Source of the DNA: Sphingomonas sp. YR710
Lineage (GTDB): Bacteria > Pseudomonadota > Alphaproteobacteria > Sphingomonadales > Sphingomonadaceae
DNA length: 64,000 bases
Direction: 5' to 3'
NCBI RefSeq assembly: GCF_900101455.1
Contig: NZ_FMZJ01000007.1
Location: forward strand, 62,001-126,000
The notes under the pieces were generated by a model. The model did not search any database. It saw only the letters and a list, made by a program, of their open reading frames with translations, and was not told the DNA's origin. The position numbers were made by a program, and so were the translations under genes. Below are positions 26,532-35,282 of this stretch, piece by piece (within the stretch, counting starts at the first letter, position 1; the number at the start of each line of letters is the position of its first letter).

Positions 26532-27986
26532 TTAATCGGCGCGGCGCCCGGTTCCCGCATCGATTCCAAGATCGGTCAGCTTCTTGCGCAGCGTGTTGCG
26601 GTTGATGCCCAGCAGACGCGCGGCGCGCAGCTGATTTCCCTTCGCAGCGGCCATGCTGAGTCGCATCAGCGGTTGCTCGACCTCCGCCAAGATCCGATCA
26701 TATAGTCCGTCGGGCGGCAGATCGCGGCCGAAGGTGGCGAAGTAGCGCGCAAGATGGCCTTCGACGGCATCGGCCAGGCCGCCCGCCGGCGACAGCGGAG
26801 CCGTGGCGGCCTCGACAGTCGGCGACAATTGAAACTGCAGTTCGATCACGCTGGCCGTGATCACATCCTCTCGGCTGAGGACGGCCAGGCGACGCATAAG
26901 ATTTTCGAGCTCGCGGACGTTGCCGGGCCAAGCATAGTGCATCAACTGGTCGATCGCGCTGCCATCGAGCGCCTTGCGGGGGAGCCCATCGGCCGCCGCG
27001 CGATCGAGAAAATAGCGCGCAAGCTCACCGATATCCTCTCCACGCTGGCGCAGCGCGGGCAGACGGACCGGCACGACGTTGAGCCGATAATAGAGGTCTT
27101 CGCGGAAGCCCCCTTCGGCAATCAGCTTCGGCAGATCCTTATGGGTCGCGGCGATGATGCGGACATCGGCGCGGATCGACCGCGATCCGCCGACGGTGGT
27201 GAATTCGCCGGCCTGCAGCACGCGCAGCAGCCGGGTCTGCGCCTCCTTGGGCATGTCACCGATTTCGTCCAGAAACAGGGTGCCGCCCTGGGCCTGTTCG
27301 AACCGCCCGGCCGTGCGCGTCTGGGCGCCGGTAAAGGCACCCCGTTCATGACCGAAAAGTTCGGACTCGATCAGTTCGCGCGGAATCGCTGCCAGATTGA
27401 CGGCAATGAACGGCGCTGCCGCGCGCGGGCCAAAATCATGGATCGCCCGCGCGACCAGTTCCTTGCCGGTCCCCGATTCGCCCAGCACAAGCACCGTCAG
27501 ATCATTGGCGACAACGCGTGCGATCGTGCGATAAACCTCCTGCATCGGCGGGGAGCGGCCGATCAAGGGCAGGTCTTCGGTGGCCTTATCAACGGGGCTG
27601 CTGCCATTCGAACCCTTGCGCGCCGCCAGGGCGTCGGCGACCGCGCGGGTCAACTCGGCGAGATCGAACGGTTTGGGCAGATAATCGAACGCCCCCTGCT
27701 CGGTGGCGCGCAACGCCGTCGTAAAGGTATTCTGCGCCGACAGGACGATCACGGGCAGCCCGGGATTGGTCGCCAATACCTCCGGGATCACATCGAGGCC
27801 GTTGCCGTCCGGCAGCACCACGTCGGTCACCAGCACCTGCGGATCGAAGCTCGCGATCATCCGACGCTGCTCGGCCACGGAAGCGGCTGTTTCGACAGTG
27901 TAGCCCGCACGGCGCAAAGCCTCACGCACCACGGTGCGAACTGCGCCATCGTCGTCAACGACAAGAACCCTGCCCCCAGTGGTCAT
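26532..27986 (-). CDS. ntrC: Nitrogen regulator NtrC
   Basis: 484 residues: receiver (V-V-D-D-D, acceptor Asp in V-T-D-V-V-L), AAA+ domain with G-E-S-G-T-G-K-E and an intact G-A-F-T-G-A loop for sigma-54, and a Fis-type HTH at the C-terminus (L-R-A-A-R-L-L-G-I-N-R-N-T-L-R-K-K). It activates sigma-54 promoters for nitrogen scavenging after phosphorylation by NtrB. Its start overlaps the ntrB stop by four bases. Confidence 0.95.
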   Translation of the reverse strand: MTTGGRVLVVDDDGAVRTVVREALRRAGYTVETAASVAEQRRMIASFDPQVLVTDVVLPDGNGLDVIPEVLATNPGLPVIVLSAQNTFTTALRATEQGAFDYLPKPFDLAELTRAVADALAARKGSNGSSPVDKATEDLPLIGRSPPMQEVYRTIARVVANDLTVLVLGESGTGKELVARAIHDFGPRAAAPFIAVNLAAIPRELIESELFGHERGAFTGAQTRTAGRFEQAQGGTLFLDEIGDMPKEAQTRLLRVLQAGEFTTVGGSRSIRADVRIIAATHKDLPKLIAEGGFREDLYYRLNVVPVRLPALRQRGEDIGELARYFLDRAAADGLPRKALDGSAIDQLMHYAWPGNVRELENLMRRLAVLSREDVITASVIELQFQLSPTVEAATAPLSPAGGLADAVEGHLARYFATFGRDLPPDGLYDRILAEVEQPLMRLSMAAAKGNQLRAARLLGINRNTLRKKLTDLGIDAGTGRRAD

Positions 27987-29104
27987 GCCGTCACGCGGGC
28001 ACGTGGGAGGAGAAGCCGGAATACCGTCCGTGTCGGACTGCCCTCACGCGCATATTCGATGATTCCTCCTTGATCGGACACAAGCTTTTCCACCAGCGCG
28101 AGACCCAGGCCGCTGCCCGCGCGCTTCGTGGTGACGAACGGATCGAACAGGTGACCCTCTATCTCCTCCGGCGCGCCGGGTCCCTCATCGATCACGCACA
28201 CCTCGATCGGCAGTGGCTGGCGCGCATCGTCGTCGGCACGGCGCATCGATACGCCATGGCGATAGGCGGTCGTCAACGTGATGGCGCCGGGTTCGCCGCT
28301 CATCGCTTCAGCCGCGTTCTTGAGCAGGTTGATCAGAATCTGGATCAGCGAATCGCGATGCCCGAGCACCGCCGGCAGCGAGGGATCATAGACCTCGCGG
28401 ATCAGCCGCCCTTCGGCAAATCCCTTGAGCGCAACGGCGCGGGCATGACCAAGGATGGCGTGGATATTCTGCGGCCGCATCTCGATCGGGCGGGTATCGG
28501 TGAAACCCTGCATGCGATCGATCAGGCCGGCAACGCGATCGACCTCCTCGCGGATCAAGCGGGTCAATTCCCGCGAATCATCGTCCACGCAGCTTTCCAG
28601 CAACTGGGCAGCGCCGCGCACCGCGGACAGTGGATTCTTGATTTCGTGCGCGAGCATCGCCGCCGCCGCAACCGCCGTGCGCGTCCCGCCCTCGCGCTCG
28701 CTCGATCGCGCCACGAACGGCCCGCGTGCATGGCCATGGATGGAAACTACGCGCCATCCCATCCGATCGGGCACCGGCCCGACCATCAGATCGACCTTCA
28801 TCCGGCGGCGGCCGGGCAGGAAAATATCGATGTCATAAGCCGCAAAAGGTGCATCATTCGGCATCGTCGTCAGCGGATGGCCGATCGCCTCGACGATCGG
28901 CCGTCCAACGATCTGGTTGCGGCTGAGATTGAACAAGGATTCGCAGGCCGAATTGACATCGACCACCCTGCCCTCAGGATCGATGACAATCACCGCCGTT
29001 GCCATCGCGGCCAGGATTTCCGACGCAATCGGGGAATCGACGGGCCTATCAGCCGCCGGTGCACGCCTGCCGAAACGGATCAGGCCGCTGCCCGGGAGAG
29101 CCAT
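27983..29104 (-). CDS. ntrB: Nitrogen sensor kinase NtrB
   Basis: 373 residues from the ATG at 29104. A PAS domain ([14 protein letters not shown]) is followed by the HisKA box [15 protein letters not shown] and an HATPase with [14 protein letters not shown] and G-S-G-L-G-L. It is soluble and, with PII proteins, sets NtrC phosphorylation. The start lies inside the end of dusB (25-base overlap), the usual alphaproteobacterial arrangement. The open frame extends further upstream but that part only mirrors dusB. Confidence 0.93.
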   Translation of the reverse strand: MALPGSGLIRFGRRAPAADRPVDSPIASEILAAMATAVIVIDPEGRVVDVNSACESLFNLSRNQIVGRPIVEAIGHPLTTMPNDAPFAAYDIDIFLPGRRRMKVDLMVGPVPDRMGWRVVSIHGHARGPFVARSSEREGGTRTAVAAAAMLAHEIKNPLSAVRGAAQLLESCVDDDSRELTRLIREEVDRVAGLIDRMQGFTDTRPIEMRPQNIHAILGHARAVALKGFAEGRLIREVYDPSLPAVLGHRDSLIQILINLLKNAAEAMSGEPGAITLTTAYRHGVSMRRADDDARQPLPIEVCVIDEGPGAPEEIEGHLFDPFVTTKRAGSGLGLALVEKLVSDQGGIIEYAREGSPTRTVFRLLLPRARVTA

Positions 29105-30081
29105 GGTGCATAGAATTCGGCCAGCATCGCGATGACACGGGCGGGATCGGCTTCCTGATTGGCCTTGAAGCGGAATTCGGCCGAGCCGTGCAGGCCCTTG
29201 GTGTACCAGCCGATATGCTTGCGGGCCATGTTGACCCCGACTTCGCTGCCATAATGTTCGAGCATTGCGACATAATGGCTTGCGATAACCTGATATTGTT
29301 CGTCGACCATCGGATCGGGACGGCGTTCGCCGGTCTGCAGATAGGTCATCACCTGCCTGAGCAGCCAGGGCCGGCCATAGCTGCCGCGGCCAATCATCAG
29401 CCCGTCGGCACCTGACTGATCGAGCGCCTGAACGGCATCGTCGATCGAGCAGATGTCGCCATTGACGATCACCGGGATCGACACAGCATCCTTGACGCGG
29501 CGCACGAACGCCCAATCGGCCGAGCCTTTGTACATCTGGCAGCGAGTGCGGCCATGGACGGTGATCATCTGGATGCCGAGATCCTGGGCGATACGAGCGA
29601 GTTCGGGCGCGTTGAGGCTGTCATGATCCCAGCCCATCCGCATCTTGAGTGTGACCGGCACATCGACCGCGGCCACCGTCGCCTTGATGATCGCGGTCGC
29701 CAGTTCGGGCACCCGCATCAGCGCGGAACCGGCGTCACCATTGACGACCTTGCGGACCGGGCAGCCCATGTTGATATCGATGATCGCGGCGCCCTTGTCC
29801 TGCGACAGTTTCGCTGCCTCGCCCATTTCATAGGGCGTGCAGCCAACGAGCTGCATCGACACCGGCTCCTCGATCGCATCCCACATCGCCTTTTGCAGCG
29901 ATTGGCGAGTCTCGCGGATCGCAGCCTGGCTGGCGATCATCTCGGTCACGTTGAGCCCGGACCCATATTGACGGACGACGCGGCGAAACGGCAGATCGCT
30001 CACGCCAGTCATCGGCGCGAGGATCACGGGCGTCTCGATCCGCACGGGACCGATCTGGATGGGGCGCAGTCTGGGGGTCAT
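29080..30081 (-). CDS. dusB: tRNA-dihydrouridine synthase DusB (NifR3)
   Basis: 333 residues from the ATG at 30081 (an ATG three codons earlier at 30090 is equally possible). The FMN-binding TIM barrel starts [10 protein letters not shown], and the catalytic region reads [20 protein letters not shown] and I-T-V-H-G-R-T-R follow. It reduces uridine to dihydrouridine in tRNA D-loops. It heads the ntr operon, an old association that gave it the name nifR3. A 78-base gap separates it from divergent ispDF. Confidence 0.95.
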   Translation of the reverse strand: MTPRLRPIQIGPVRIETPVILAPMTGVSDLPFRRVVRQYGSGLNVTEMIASQAAIRETRQSLQKAMWDAIEEPVSMQLVGCTPYEMGEAAKLSQDKGAAIIDINMGCPVRKVVNGDAGSALMRVPELATAIIKATVAAVDVPVTLKMRMGWDHDSLNAPELARIAQDLGIQMITVHGRTRCQMYKGSADWAFVRRVKDAVSIPVIVNGDICSIDDAVQALDQSGADGLMIGRGSYGRPWLLRQVMTYLQTGERRPDPMVDEQYQVIASHYVAMLEHYGSEVGVNMARKHIGWYTKGLHGSAEFRFKANQEADPARVIAMLAEFYAPWLSRAAA

Positions 30082-30167
30082 CAGATCCATTTGCCTAAAA
30101 AAACGGCAAGGCTTCCGTAAACGTAAAGGCGCTGGCGGGCAAGGCCGGGCTCGGCTAAGCGCGCGCC

Positions 30168-31340
30168 ATGCTGAACGACAAACGGATAGCCGGACTGATC
30201 GTTGCCGCCGGAGACGGCGTGCGGTCCGGACAGAATCTGCCCAAACAATATGTGCGGATTGCCGGCCGGGCCGTGCTGACGCATGCAATCGATGCGCTGT
30301 TCGCTCACCCGGCGATCGACATCGTACAGATCGTGATCGGATCCGGCCATGAGTCGCTGTATGCCGAAGCGATCGGCGATCGGCCCCTTCCTTCCCCTGT
30401 GCAGGGCGGCGCCACGCGCCGCGATTCGGTGATCGCCGGGCTCGAGGCGATCGACGCCGACATCGTACTGATCCATGACGCCGCGCGACCGTTCCTGCCA
30501 CCCGAGGTGATCGACCGGCTGCTTGCGGCGCTTTCGGATACCGACGGCGCCGTGCCGGCGCTCCCCGTTGCCGACACACTCGCCCGTGGCGATAGTTCCG
30601 GGCTCGGCGACACGGTGGGACGCGACGGCCTGTATCGGATCCAGACCCCACAGACCTTCGCCCGTGCGGACATATTGGCCGCGCACCGCGCATGGGACGG
30701 GGCCCGGGAAGCGACCGACGATGCGCAGGTCGCCCGCGCCCACGGTCTGTCCGTGGCGATCATCGAGGGAGACCCAATGCTCGACAAGCTCACTTATGCG
30801 GCCGATTTCGCGCAGGCGGCCGAACGGATCCGGCCGACGATGATCAGTCGCAGCGCCAGCGGCTATGACGTGCACGCCTTTGCCGAAGGATCGGGCGTCT
30901 GGCTTGGCGGGCTGTTGATCGCGCACAACCGGGCGCTGGCCGGACATAGCGATGCCGACGTTGCGCTGCATGCGATCGTCGACGCGCTGCTGGGGACGAT
31001 TTCGGCCGGCGATATCGGATCGCATTTCCCGCCGAACGATTCGCGGTGGCGGGGCGCGGCATCGGAGATTTTCGTCCGCCATGCCCGCGACCTCGTGGTC
31101 GCCGCCGGCGGGATTATCGATCATGTCGACCTGACGATCATCTGCGAAGCACCCAAAATCGGGCCGCATCGCGAGGCCATCCGGACGCGGATTGCCACCT
31201 TGCTCGACGTTCCGATCGCGAATGTCAGCGTGAAGGCCACGACGACCGAGAAGCTCGGCTTCACCGGGCGAAGCGAGGGAATCGCCGCACAGGCAATTGC
31301 AACCGTGCGCGTACCGGAATCGTATAGTAAGGCAAATTGA
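30168..31340 (+). CDS. ispDF: Bifunctional IspD-IspF of the MEP isoprenoid pathway
   Basis: 390 residues. Residues 1-225 are the cytidylyltransferase ([28 protein letters not shown]) that makes CDP-methylerythritol. Residues about 230-390 are the cyclodiphosphate synthase (Y-D-V-H-A-F, zinc ligands D-x-H, G-H-S-D-A-D-V and [10 protein letters not shown]). The fusion brings the third and fifth pathway steps together and is typical of alphaproteobacteria and some epsilonproteobacteria. cinA-C follows by 29 bases. Confidence 0.96.
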   Translation: MLNDKRIAGLIVAAGDGVRSGQNLPKQYVRIAGRAVLTHAIDALFAHPAIDIVQIVIGSGHESLYAEAIGDRPLPSPVQGGATRRDSVIAGLEAIDADIVLIHDAARPFLPPEVIDRLLAALSDTDGAVPALPVADTLARGDSSGLGDTVGRDGLYRIQTPQTFARADILAAHRAWDGAREATDDAQVARAHGLSVAIIEGDPMLDKLTYAADFAQAAERIRPTMISRSASGYDVHAFAEGSGVWLGGLLIAHNRALAGHSDADVALHAIVDALLGTISAGDIGSHFPPNDSRWRGAASEIFVRHARDLVVAAGGIIDHVDLTIICEAPKIGPHREAIRTRIATLLDVPIANVSVKATTTEKLGFTGRSEGIAAQAIATVRVPESYSKAN

Positions 31341-31369
31341 CACCGGCTTCGGTGCTGAGGAAAATTGAC

Positions 31370-31906
31370 GTGCCAGATTGCTGTGACACCACTTTGCCAA
31401 CCGAACTCGTTACCCTGGCCCGTCAGGTGATCGAGGCCAATCGCGCCGCCGGCAAGCGGATCGCGGTGGCTGAAAGCTGCACCGGGGGCCTTGTTTCAGC
31501 GGCACTCACCGAAATCCCCGGATCTTCGGACGTTTTCGAAGCCGGCTTCATAACCTATGGCAATGATGCCAAGGTTTCGATGCTCGGCGTGGCGCTCGAT
31601 CTAATCGACACATTTGGCGCGGTCTCGATCGCGGTCGCCTGGGCGATGGCGCGCGGCGCGCTGGAAAAGAGCGGCGCCGATGTCGCCGTCGCGATCACCG
31701 GCGTTGCCGGGCCCGACGGCGGCACCGACAAGAAGCCGGTCGGTACGGTGGTATTCGGCCGCGCGCACAAGAACAGCGATCCCGACGACGTCGTCGCCGA
31801 CAAGCGGCAGTTCGGCGATCTCGGCCGCGGCGGCGTGCGCCTTCAAGCGGCGCTGTGCGCACTCGAATTGCTGATGCCCGGCGCGGCCTTCTCGGGAGAC
31901 GCATAA
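31370..31906 (+). CDS. cinA: CinA C-terminal-type nicotinamide-nucleotide amidase
   Basis: 178 residues. The GTG at 31370 is chosen because GAGG lies nine bases before it (31357-31360); a TTG at 31337 overlapping the ispDF stop has no site. The conserved A-E-S-C-T-G-G-L, the Y-G-N-D-A-K and I-T-G-V-A-G-P-D-G-G blocks identify the PncC/CinA-C domain, which deamidates NMN to recycle NAD. The N-terminal CinA domain is absent, as in E. coli PncC. The last 64 bases overlap the convergent ratA gene. Confidence 0.9.
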   Translation: MPDCCDTTLPTELVTLARQVIEANRAAGKRIAVAESCTGGLVSAALTEIPGSSDVFEAGFITYGNDAKVSMLGVALDLIDTFGAVSIAVAWAMARGALEKSGADVAVAITGVAGPDGGTDKKPVGTVVFGRAHKNSDPDDVVADKRQFGDLGRGGVRLQAALCALELLMPGAAFSGDA

Positions 31907-32328
31907 AGCGCGGCCGCGCGTTCCTCGAACGCGCCGATCATGCGCCGGAGTGCCCGATCGAACATCTGCCCGGCGATCATCTCGAAAATCCGCGACTTGA
32001 ATTCGAAATCCACCGTGAAATCGAGCAGGGTACCGCCGTGCCCATCGCTGCGGAACGTCCAGTCATTGCGCAGATATTTGAGCGGTCCGTCGATATAATC
32101 GACATGGATGCTGTTCGGCCGATCCTTCGTGACACGCGATCCGAAGCGTTCGCGCAGCGATTTGAACCCGACCATCAGATCGGCGACCATTTCGGTTTCG
32201 CTATCGGATCGCACCCGTACCGCCGATACCCATGGCAGGAATTGCGCATAGGATGGCACATCCGCGACCAGATCGAACATCTGTTCGGGGCTGTAGGGCA
32301 GCGTACGGGTTTCGCTATGACGCGGCAT
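31843..32328 (-). CDS. ratA: RatA/Coq10-type START-domain protein
   Basis: 161 residues from the ATG at 32328, one base after the lipA stop. The opening Y-S-P-E-Q-M-F-D-L-V-A-D-V-P-S-Y-A-Q-F-L-P-W and the later F-E-F-K-S-R-I-F family features mark the polyketide-cyclase/START fold of Coq10 and RatA. Coq10 homologues bind ubiquinone; E. coli RatA was reported to block ribosome association. In alphaproteobacteria it usually follows lipA, as here. The C-terminal 21 codons lie opposite the end of cinA. Confidence 0.85.
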   Translation of the reverse strand: MPRHSETRTLPYSPEQMFDLVADVPSYAQFLPWVSAVRVRSDSETEMVADLMVGFKSLRERFGSRVTKDRPNSIHVDYIDGPLKYLRNDWTFRSDGHGGTLLDFTVDFEFKSRIFEMIAGQMFDRALRRMIGAFEERAAALYASPEKAAPGISNSSAHSAA

Positions 32329-32329
32329 A

Positions 32330-33268
32330 TCAGATCGAAGCGGTGGCCTTCGCCCTGGCGAACTGCTCTGCGCGCGCCGCCTGCATCTTCGCGAAATCAT
32401 CGCCGGCATGATAGCTGGAGCGCGTGAGCGGGCTCGATGCGACAAGCAGGAAGCCCTTGGCGCGGCCGATCGCGGCATAGGCATCGAACGTTTTGGGCGG
32501 CACGAATTCGATCACCTTGGTGTGCTTCGGCGTTGGCTGCAGATATTGGCCGATCGTCAGGAAATCGATGCCGGCCGAACGCATATCATCCATCACCTGA
32601 TGGATTTCGAGCCGTTCCTCGCCGAGCCCGACCATCACGCCCGATTTGGTGAAGATCGTCGGATCGAGCCGCTTCACGCTTTCTAGCAGCCGCAGCGAGG
32701 CATAATAACGCGCGCCCGGCCGGATCGTCGGGTAAAGGCGGGGGACCGTTTCGAGGTTGTGATTGTAAACATCGGGGCGCGCCGCGACGATCATCTCCAC
32801 CGCGGCATCGGCCTTGTTGCGAAAATCCGGGGTCAGAATCTCGATCGTCGTCTTCGGCGTCGTGCGCCGCAGCGCCTCGATCACCTTGACGAAATGCTTC
32901 GCGCCGCCATCGGGCAGATCGTCACGATCGACCGACGTGACGACGATATGTTCGAGCCCGAGTTCGGCGGCGGCATCGGCGACATGCTGGGGCTCGGCCT
33001 GATCGATCGCCTTCGGCATGCCCGTCTTGACGTTGCAAAAGGCGCAGGCGCGCGTGCAAACGTCGCCCAGGATCATCACCGTCGCATGCTTCTTGGTCCA
33101 GCATTCGCCGATGTTCGGGCAGGCCGCCTCTTCACACACCGTCGCCAGGTTGAGCCGGCGCATCAGGTTGCGGGTTTCGGTAAAAGCCACACCCATCGGC
33201 GCCTTGACGCGGATCCAGTCGGGCTTGCGCTGCTTGGCCGGCGCTGCGGCAGGGAGTGCTTCGGTCAT
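32330..33268 (-). CDS. lipA: Lipoyl synthase LipA
   Basis: 312 residues. Both iron-sulfur motifs are intact: auxiliary cluster [12 protein letters not shown] (Cx4Cx5C) and radical-SAM C-T-R-A-C-A-F-C (Cx3Cx2C). The end carries the [11 protein letters not shown] family signature, whose Arg-Ser-Ser-Tyr includes the serine ligand. It inserts sulfurs into octanoyl-E2 subunits. It is transcribed together with ratA. Confidence 0.97.
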   Translation of the reverse strand: MTEALPAAAPAKQRKPDWIRVKAPMGVAFTETRNLMRRLNLATVCEEAACPNIGECWTKKHATVMILGDVCTRACAFCNVKTGMPKAIDQAEPQHVADAAAELGLEHIVVTSVDRDDLPDGGAKHFVKVIEALRRTTPKTTIEILTPDFRNKADAAVEMIVAARPDVYNHNLETVPRLYPTIRPGARYYASLRLLESVKRLDPTIFTKSGVMVGLGEERLEIHQVMDDMRSAGIDFLTIGQYLQPTPKHTKVIEFVPPKTFDAYAAIGRAKGFLLVASSPLTRSSYHAGDDFAKMQAARAEQFARAKATASI

Positions 33269-33368
33269 GCCGCCCAGATAGGCGATATGGTCCGGTCTTG
33301 CCAGTCCCCGCTTCGCAGCCTAACTGGCGGCGCGGCGCGGTTTCATCCAATCAGGGAGACTTTGGACC

Positions 33369-34001
33369 ATGACCGACTTTTCGGGTCTGATCGACGGCTA
33401 TAAGCGGTTCAAGACTGGGGGCTGGCAAAGACAGCGTGCGCGCTGGGCAGAGCTTGCCGACGGGCAAAACCCCAAGGTGATGGTGATCGCCTGCTCCGAC
33501 AGCCGAGTCGATCCCACCCAGATTTTCGATACGTCGCCTGGCGAGATGTTCGTCGTCCGCAACGTCGCCAATCTGGTGCCACCATTCGAAACCAATCCAG
33601 GCTATCATGGCGTTTCCGCCGCGCTGGAATTCGCGGTGACGCAGCTCGAAATCCCGGAGATCGTCGTGCTCGGCCATCAGGCGTGCGGCGGCTGTGGCGC
33701 CGCGCTCAGCAAACGCTTCGAGCATGCGCCGAAGGGCGCCGGCGGCTTCATATCGGACTGGATCCAGCTGCTCGACGAAGCCCGCGAACGGGTGGTTGCC
33801 GAACATGGCGAGGGGGAAGCCGCGATTCGTGCGCTGGAACTGGAGGCCGTGAAGGTGTCGATGGTCAACCTGCGCACTTTTCCCTGCATCCCGCAACGCG
33901 AGTCTGCCGGAAAGCTGCGTATCCACGGCGCCTATTTCGCGATCGCCGACGGCATGCTTCACGTTCTGAACACCGGGACCGGGCAGTTTGAGCCGCGCTG
34001 A
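33369..34001 (+). CDS. Beta-class carbonic anhydrase
   Basis: 210 residues, ATG with GGGAGA upstream. Zinc ligands and the Asp-Arg dyad are visible: Cys42 with D44-x-R46 (A-C-S-D-S-R-V-D-P), His103 and Cys106 (G-H-Q-A-C-G-G-C-G-A). It interconverts CO2 and bicarbonate in the cytosol. It stands alone, divergent from lipA by 100 bases. Its stop is followed within two bases by phased repeats that precede the toxin-antitoxin pair. Confidence 0.93.
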   Translation: MTDFSGLIDGYKRFKTGGWQRQRARWAELADGQNPKVMVIACSDSRVDPTQIFDTSPGEMFVVRNVANLVPPFETNPGYHGVSAALEFAVTQLEIPEIVVLGHQACGGCGAALSKRFEHAPKGAGGFISDWIQLLDEARERVVAEHGEGEAAIRALELEAVKVSMVNLRTFPCIPQRESAGKLRIHGAYFAIADGMLHVLNTGTGQFEPR

Positions 34002-34002
34002 T

Positions 34003-34032
34003 TGTGAGAACTGTGATTCTGTGATACTGTGC
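34003..34032 (+). promoter_or_regulatory. Phased TGTGA direct repeats before toxin-antitoxin genes
   Basis: TGTGA occurs at 34003-34007, 34012-34016 and 34020-34024, and TGTGC at 34028-34032: four units spaced 8-9 bases apart. Short tandem repeats of this kind are typical operators for ribbon-helix-helix dimers, and the following gene encodes such an antitoxin, so autoregulation is a reasonable inference. The fourth unit overlaps the first possible GTG start. Confidence 0.4.
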
Positions 34033-34361
34033 GTCACGTGAAAAATGTAACGATCGCTCTGGACGATGACACCCACCGGCTCGCGCGGATCAAGGCCGCG
34101 GAGATGGGAACGTCCTTGTCTGCGCTGGTGAAAGCCTATCTGAGCGGGCTGATCTCGGGTGATGCGTCCGAACATACCGGCGTCAGGGAGACGCCATCGA
34201 CCTATACGCCCCCAGCCAAGCTGCCGCCGCGGAAATTCGGCCAGATGAAGGGGGAGATCTGGATGGCCGACGATTTCGATACCTGGCCGGACGACATCCA
34301 GAAGATCTTCGACGAGATGCTTGACGGCGCGCTGGAAGGCCAGACCAAGAAACAGCCGTGA
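34029..34361 (+). CDS. Antitoxin, RHH N-terminus with Phd-like C-terminal tail
   Basis: 110 residues from GTG 34029, or 107 from GTG 34038. Residues about 5-40 (V-T-I-A-L-D-D-D-T-H-R-L-A-R-I-K-A-A) are a CopG/ribbon-helix-helix DNA-binding segment. The C-terminal P-P-R-K-F-G-Q-M-K-G-E-I-W-M-A-D-D-F-D resembles the toxin-binding tail usually seen on Phd/YefM antitoxins of PIN toxins (L-G-x-x-K-G-x-I-x-I-x-D-D-F-D). Its stop overlaps the PIN-domain gene start by three bases (GTGA), the usual coupling of antitoxin to toxin. Confidence 0.75.
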   Translation: MRHVKNVTIALDDDTHRLARIKAAEMGTSLSALVKAYLSGLISGDASEHTGVRETPSTYTPPAKLPPRKFGQMKGEIWMADDFDTWPDDIQKIFDEMLDGALEGQTKKQP

Positions 34362-34741
34362 AACTGCTGCTCGACACCCATGCACTCATTTGGGCCGTTC
34401 AGGACAACCCCAGGCTCGGCAGGCGGGCACGCGCCCGAATAGGGGATCGGAAGAACAAGGTGCTTTTCAGCACCGTTTCGATCTGGGAGATATTGATCAA
34501 GATCCGGACCGGCAAGCTCCACATCGATTGGCGCAAACTGACGGGCGCTGCGGGAGAAGCAGGTTATGCGAGGCTCGACATCGGCATCGACCATATGGAA
34601 GCGCTCGACGCTCTGCCGCTCCGTCACGGCGATCCCTATGACCATCTGATCCTCGCACAGGCGATCTCCGAAAGGGCGACTTTGGTCACCGCCGATCAGA
34701 ATATGAAGCTGTACGACGTCCCCATCCTCGAATGCGGCTGA
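34358..34741 (+). CDS. vapC: PIN-domain toxin (VapC family)
   Basis: 127 residues starting with GTG inside the antitoxin stop. The acidic PIN residues are in place: L-L-D-T-H-A-L-I-W (first Asp), S-I-W-E-I-L-I-K (Glu), D-P-Y-D-H-L-I-L-A-Q-A (Asp) and V-T-A-D-Q-N (last Asp). This sub-type is the one normally paired with Phd-like antitoxins. VapC enzymes are magnesium-dependent RNases that typically cut tRNA or rRNA. Confidence 0.88.
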   Translation: MKLLLDTHALIWAVQDNPRLGRRARARIGDRKNKVLFSTVSIWEILIKIRTGKLHIDWRKLTGAAGEAGYARLDIGIDHMEALDALPLRHGDPYDHLILAQAISERATLVTADQNMKLYDVPILECG

Positions 34742-34810
34742 GCAGAAAAATCGGAACGGCCCCCTCACCATCGGCGTTATCCCCACCATCAGAATGGAAA
34801 GGATTGCCCG

Positions 34811-35239
34811 ATGCCTATCAAGCCCCATTGGCTCGCCGCCGCCGCAATACTGGTGAGCGCGCCCCTGCTGCAGCCTTTGGCCGCCCAGTCGACGGCCAAA
34901 GATGCGCCCCACGCCGCCGCCGATGCGCGCGAGATGCCGGTGACGGCCGCGCTCAATACCAAGGTCGACAGCAGCATCGCCGCCACCGAAGCCGTGAACG
35001 CCAACGCCGAGGCGCTAAACGCCGAACAGCAGGCACAATATGCCGCCGATCGGCAAGCATATCTGGCCGCAATGCGCGCACATCATCGCGATGTCGTCGC
35101 GACTGACGCGCATTATATCCATCAGCAGGATGCCTATGCCGCCGCGATGCATGACTGGCGCGTCCAGGTCGCGCTTTGCAAACATGGTCACCCCCGCGCC
35201 TGCGACCTGCCGACGCCGGATCCCGCCAACTATATGTAA
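34811..35239 (+). CDS. Exported alanine-rich protein, unknown
   Basis: 142 residues with a signal peptide (MPIKPHWLAAAAILVSAPLLQPLAA-Q) and RBS GGAAAGGA about eight bases before the ATG. The mature part is helical and alanine/histidine-rich (Q-A-Q-Y-A-A-D-R-Q-A-Y-L-A-A-M-R-A-H-H), consistent with a coiled coil, and ends with two cysteines. I recognise no family. It is a single-gene unit ending in a strong hairpin. Confidence 0.7.
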   Translation: MPIKPHWLAAAAILVSAPLLQPLAAQSTAKDAPHAAADAREMPVTAALNTKVDSSIAATEAVNANAEALNAEQQAQYAADRQAYLAAMRAHHRDVVATDAHYIHQQDAYAAAMHDWRVQVALCKHGHPRACDLPTPDPANYM

Positions 35240-35243
35240 AAGC

Positions 35244-35279
35244 TTCTTTCCTCCCCGAGACTGCTCGGGGAGGAAAGAA
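35244..35279. terminator. Bidirectional terminator
   Basis: A perfect 16-bp stem (arms 35244-35259 and 35264-35279) with a four-base ACTG loop lies between convergent stops at 35239 and 35283. A-rich and T-rich flanks on both sides suit termination in either direction. Confidence 0.8.
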
Positions 35280-35282
35280 AAT

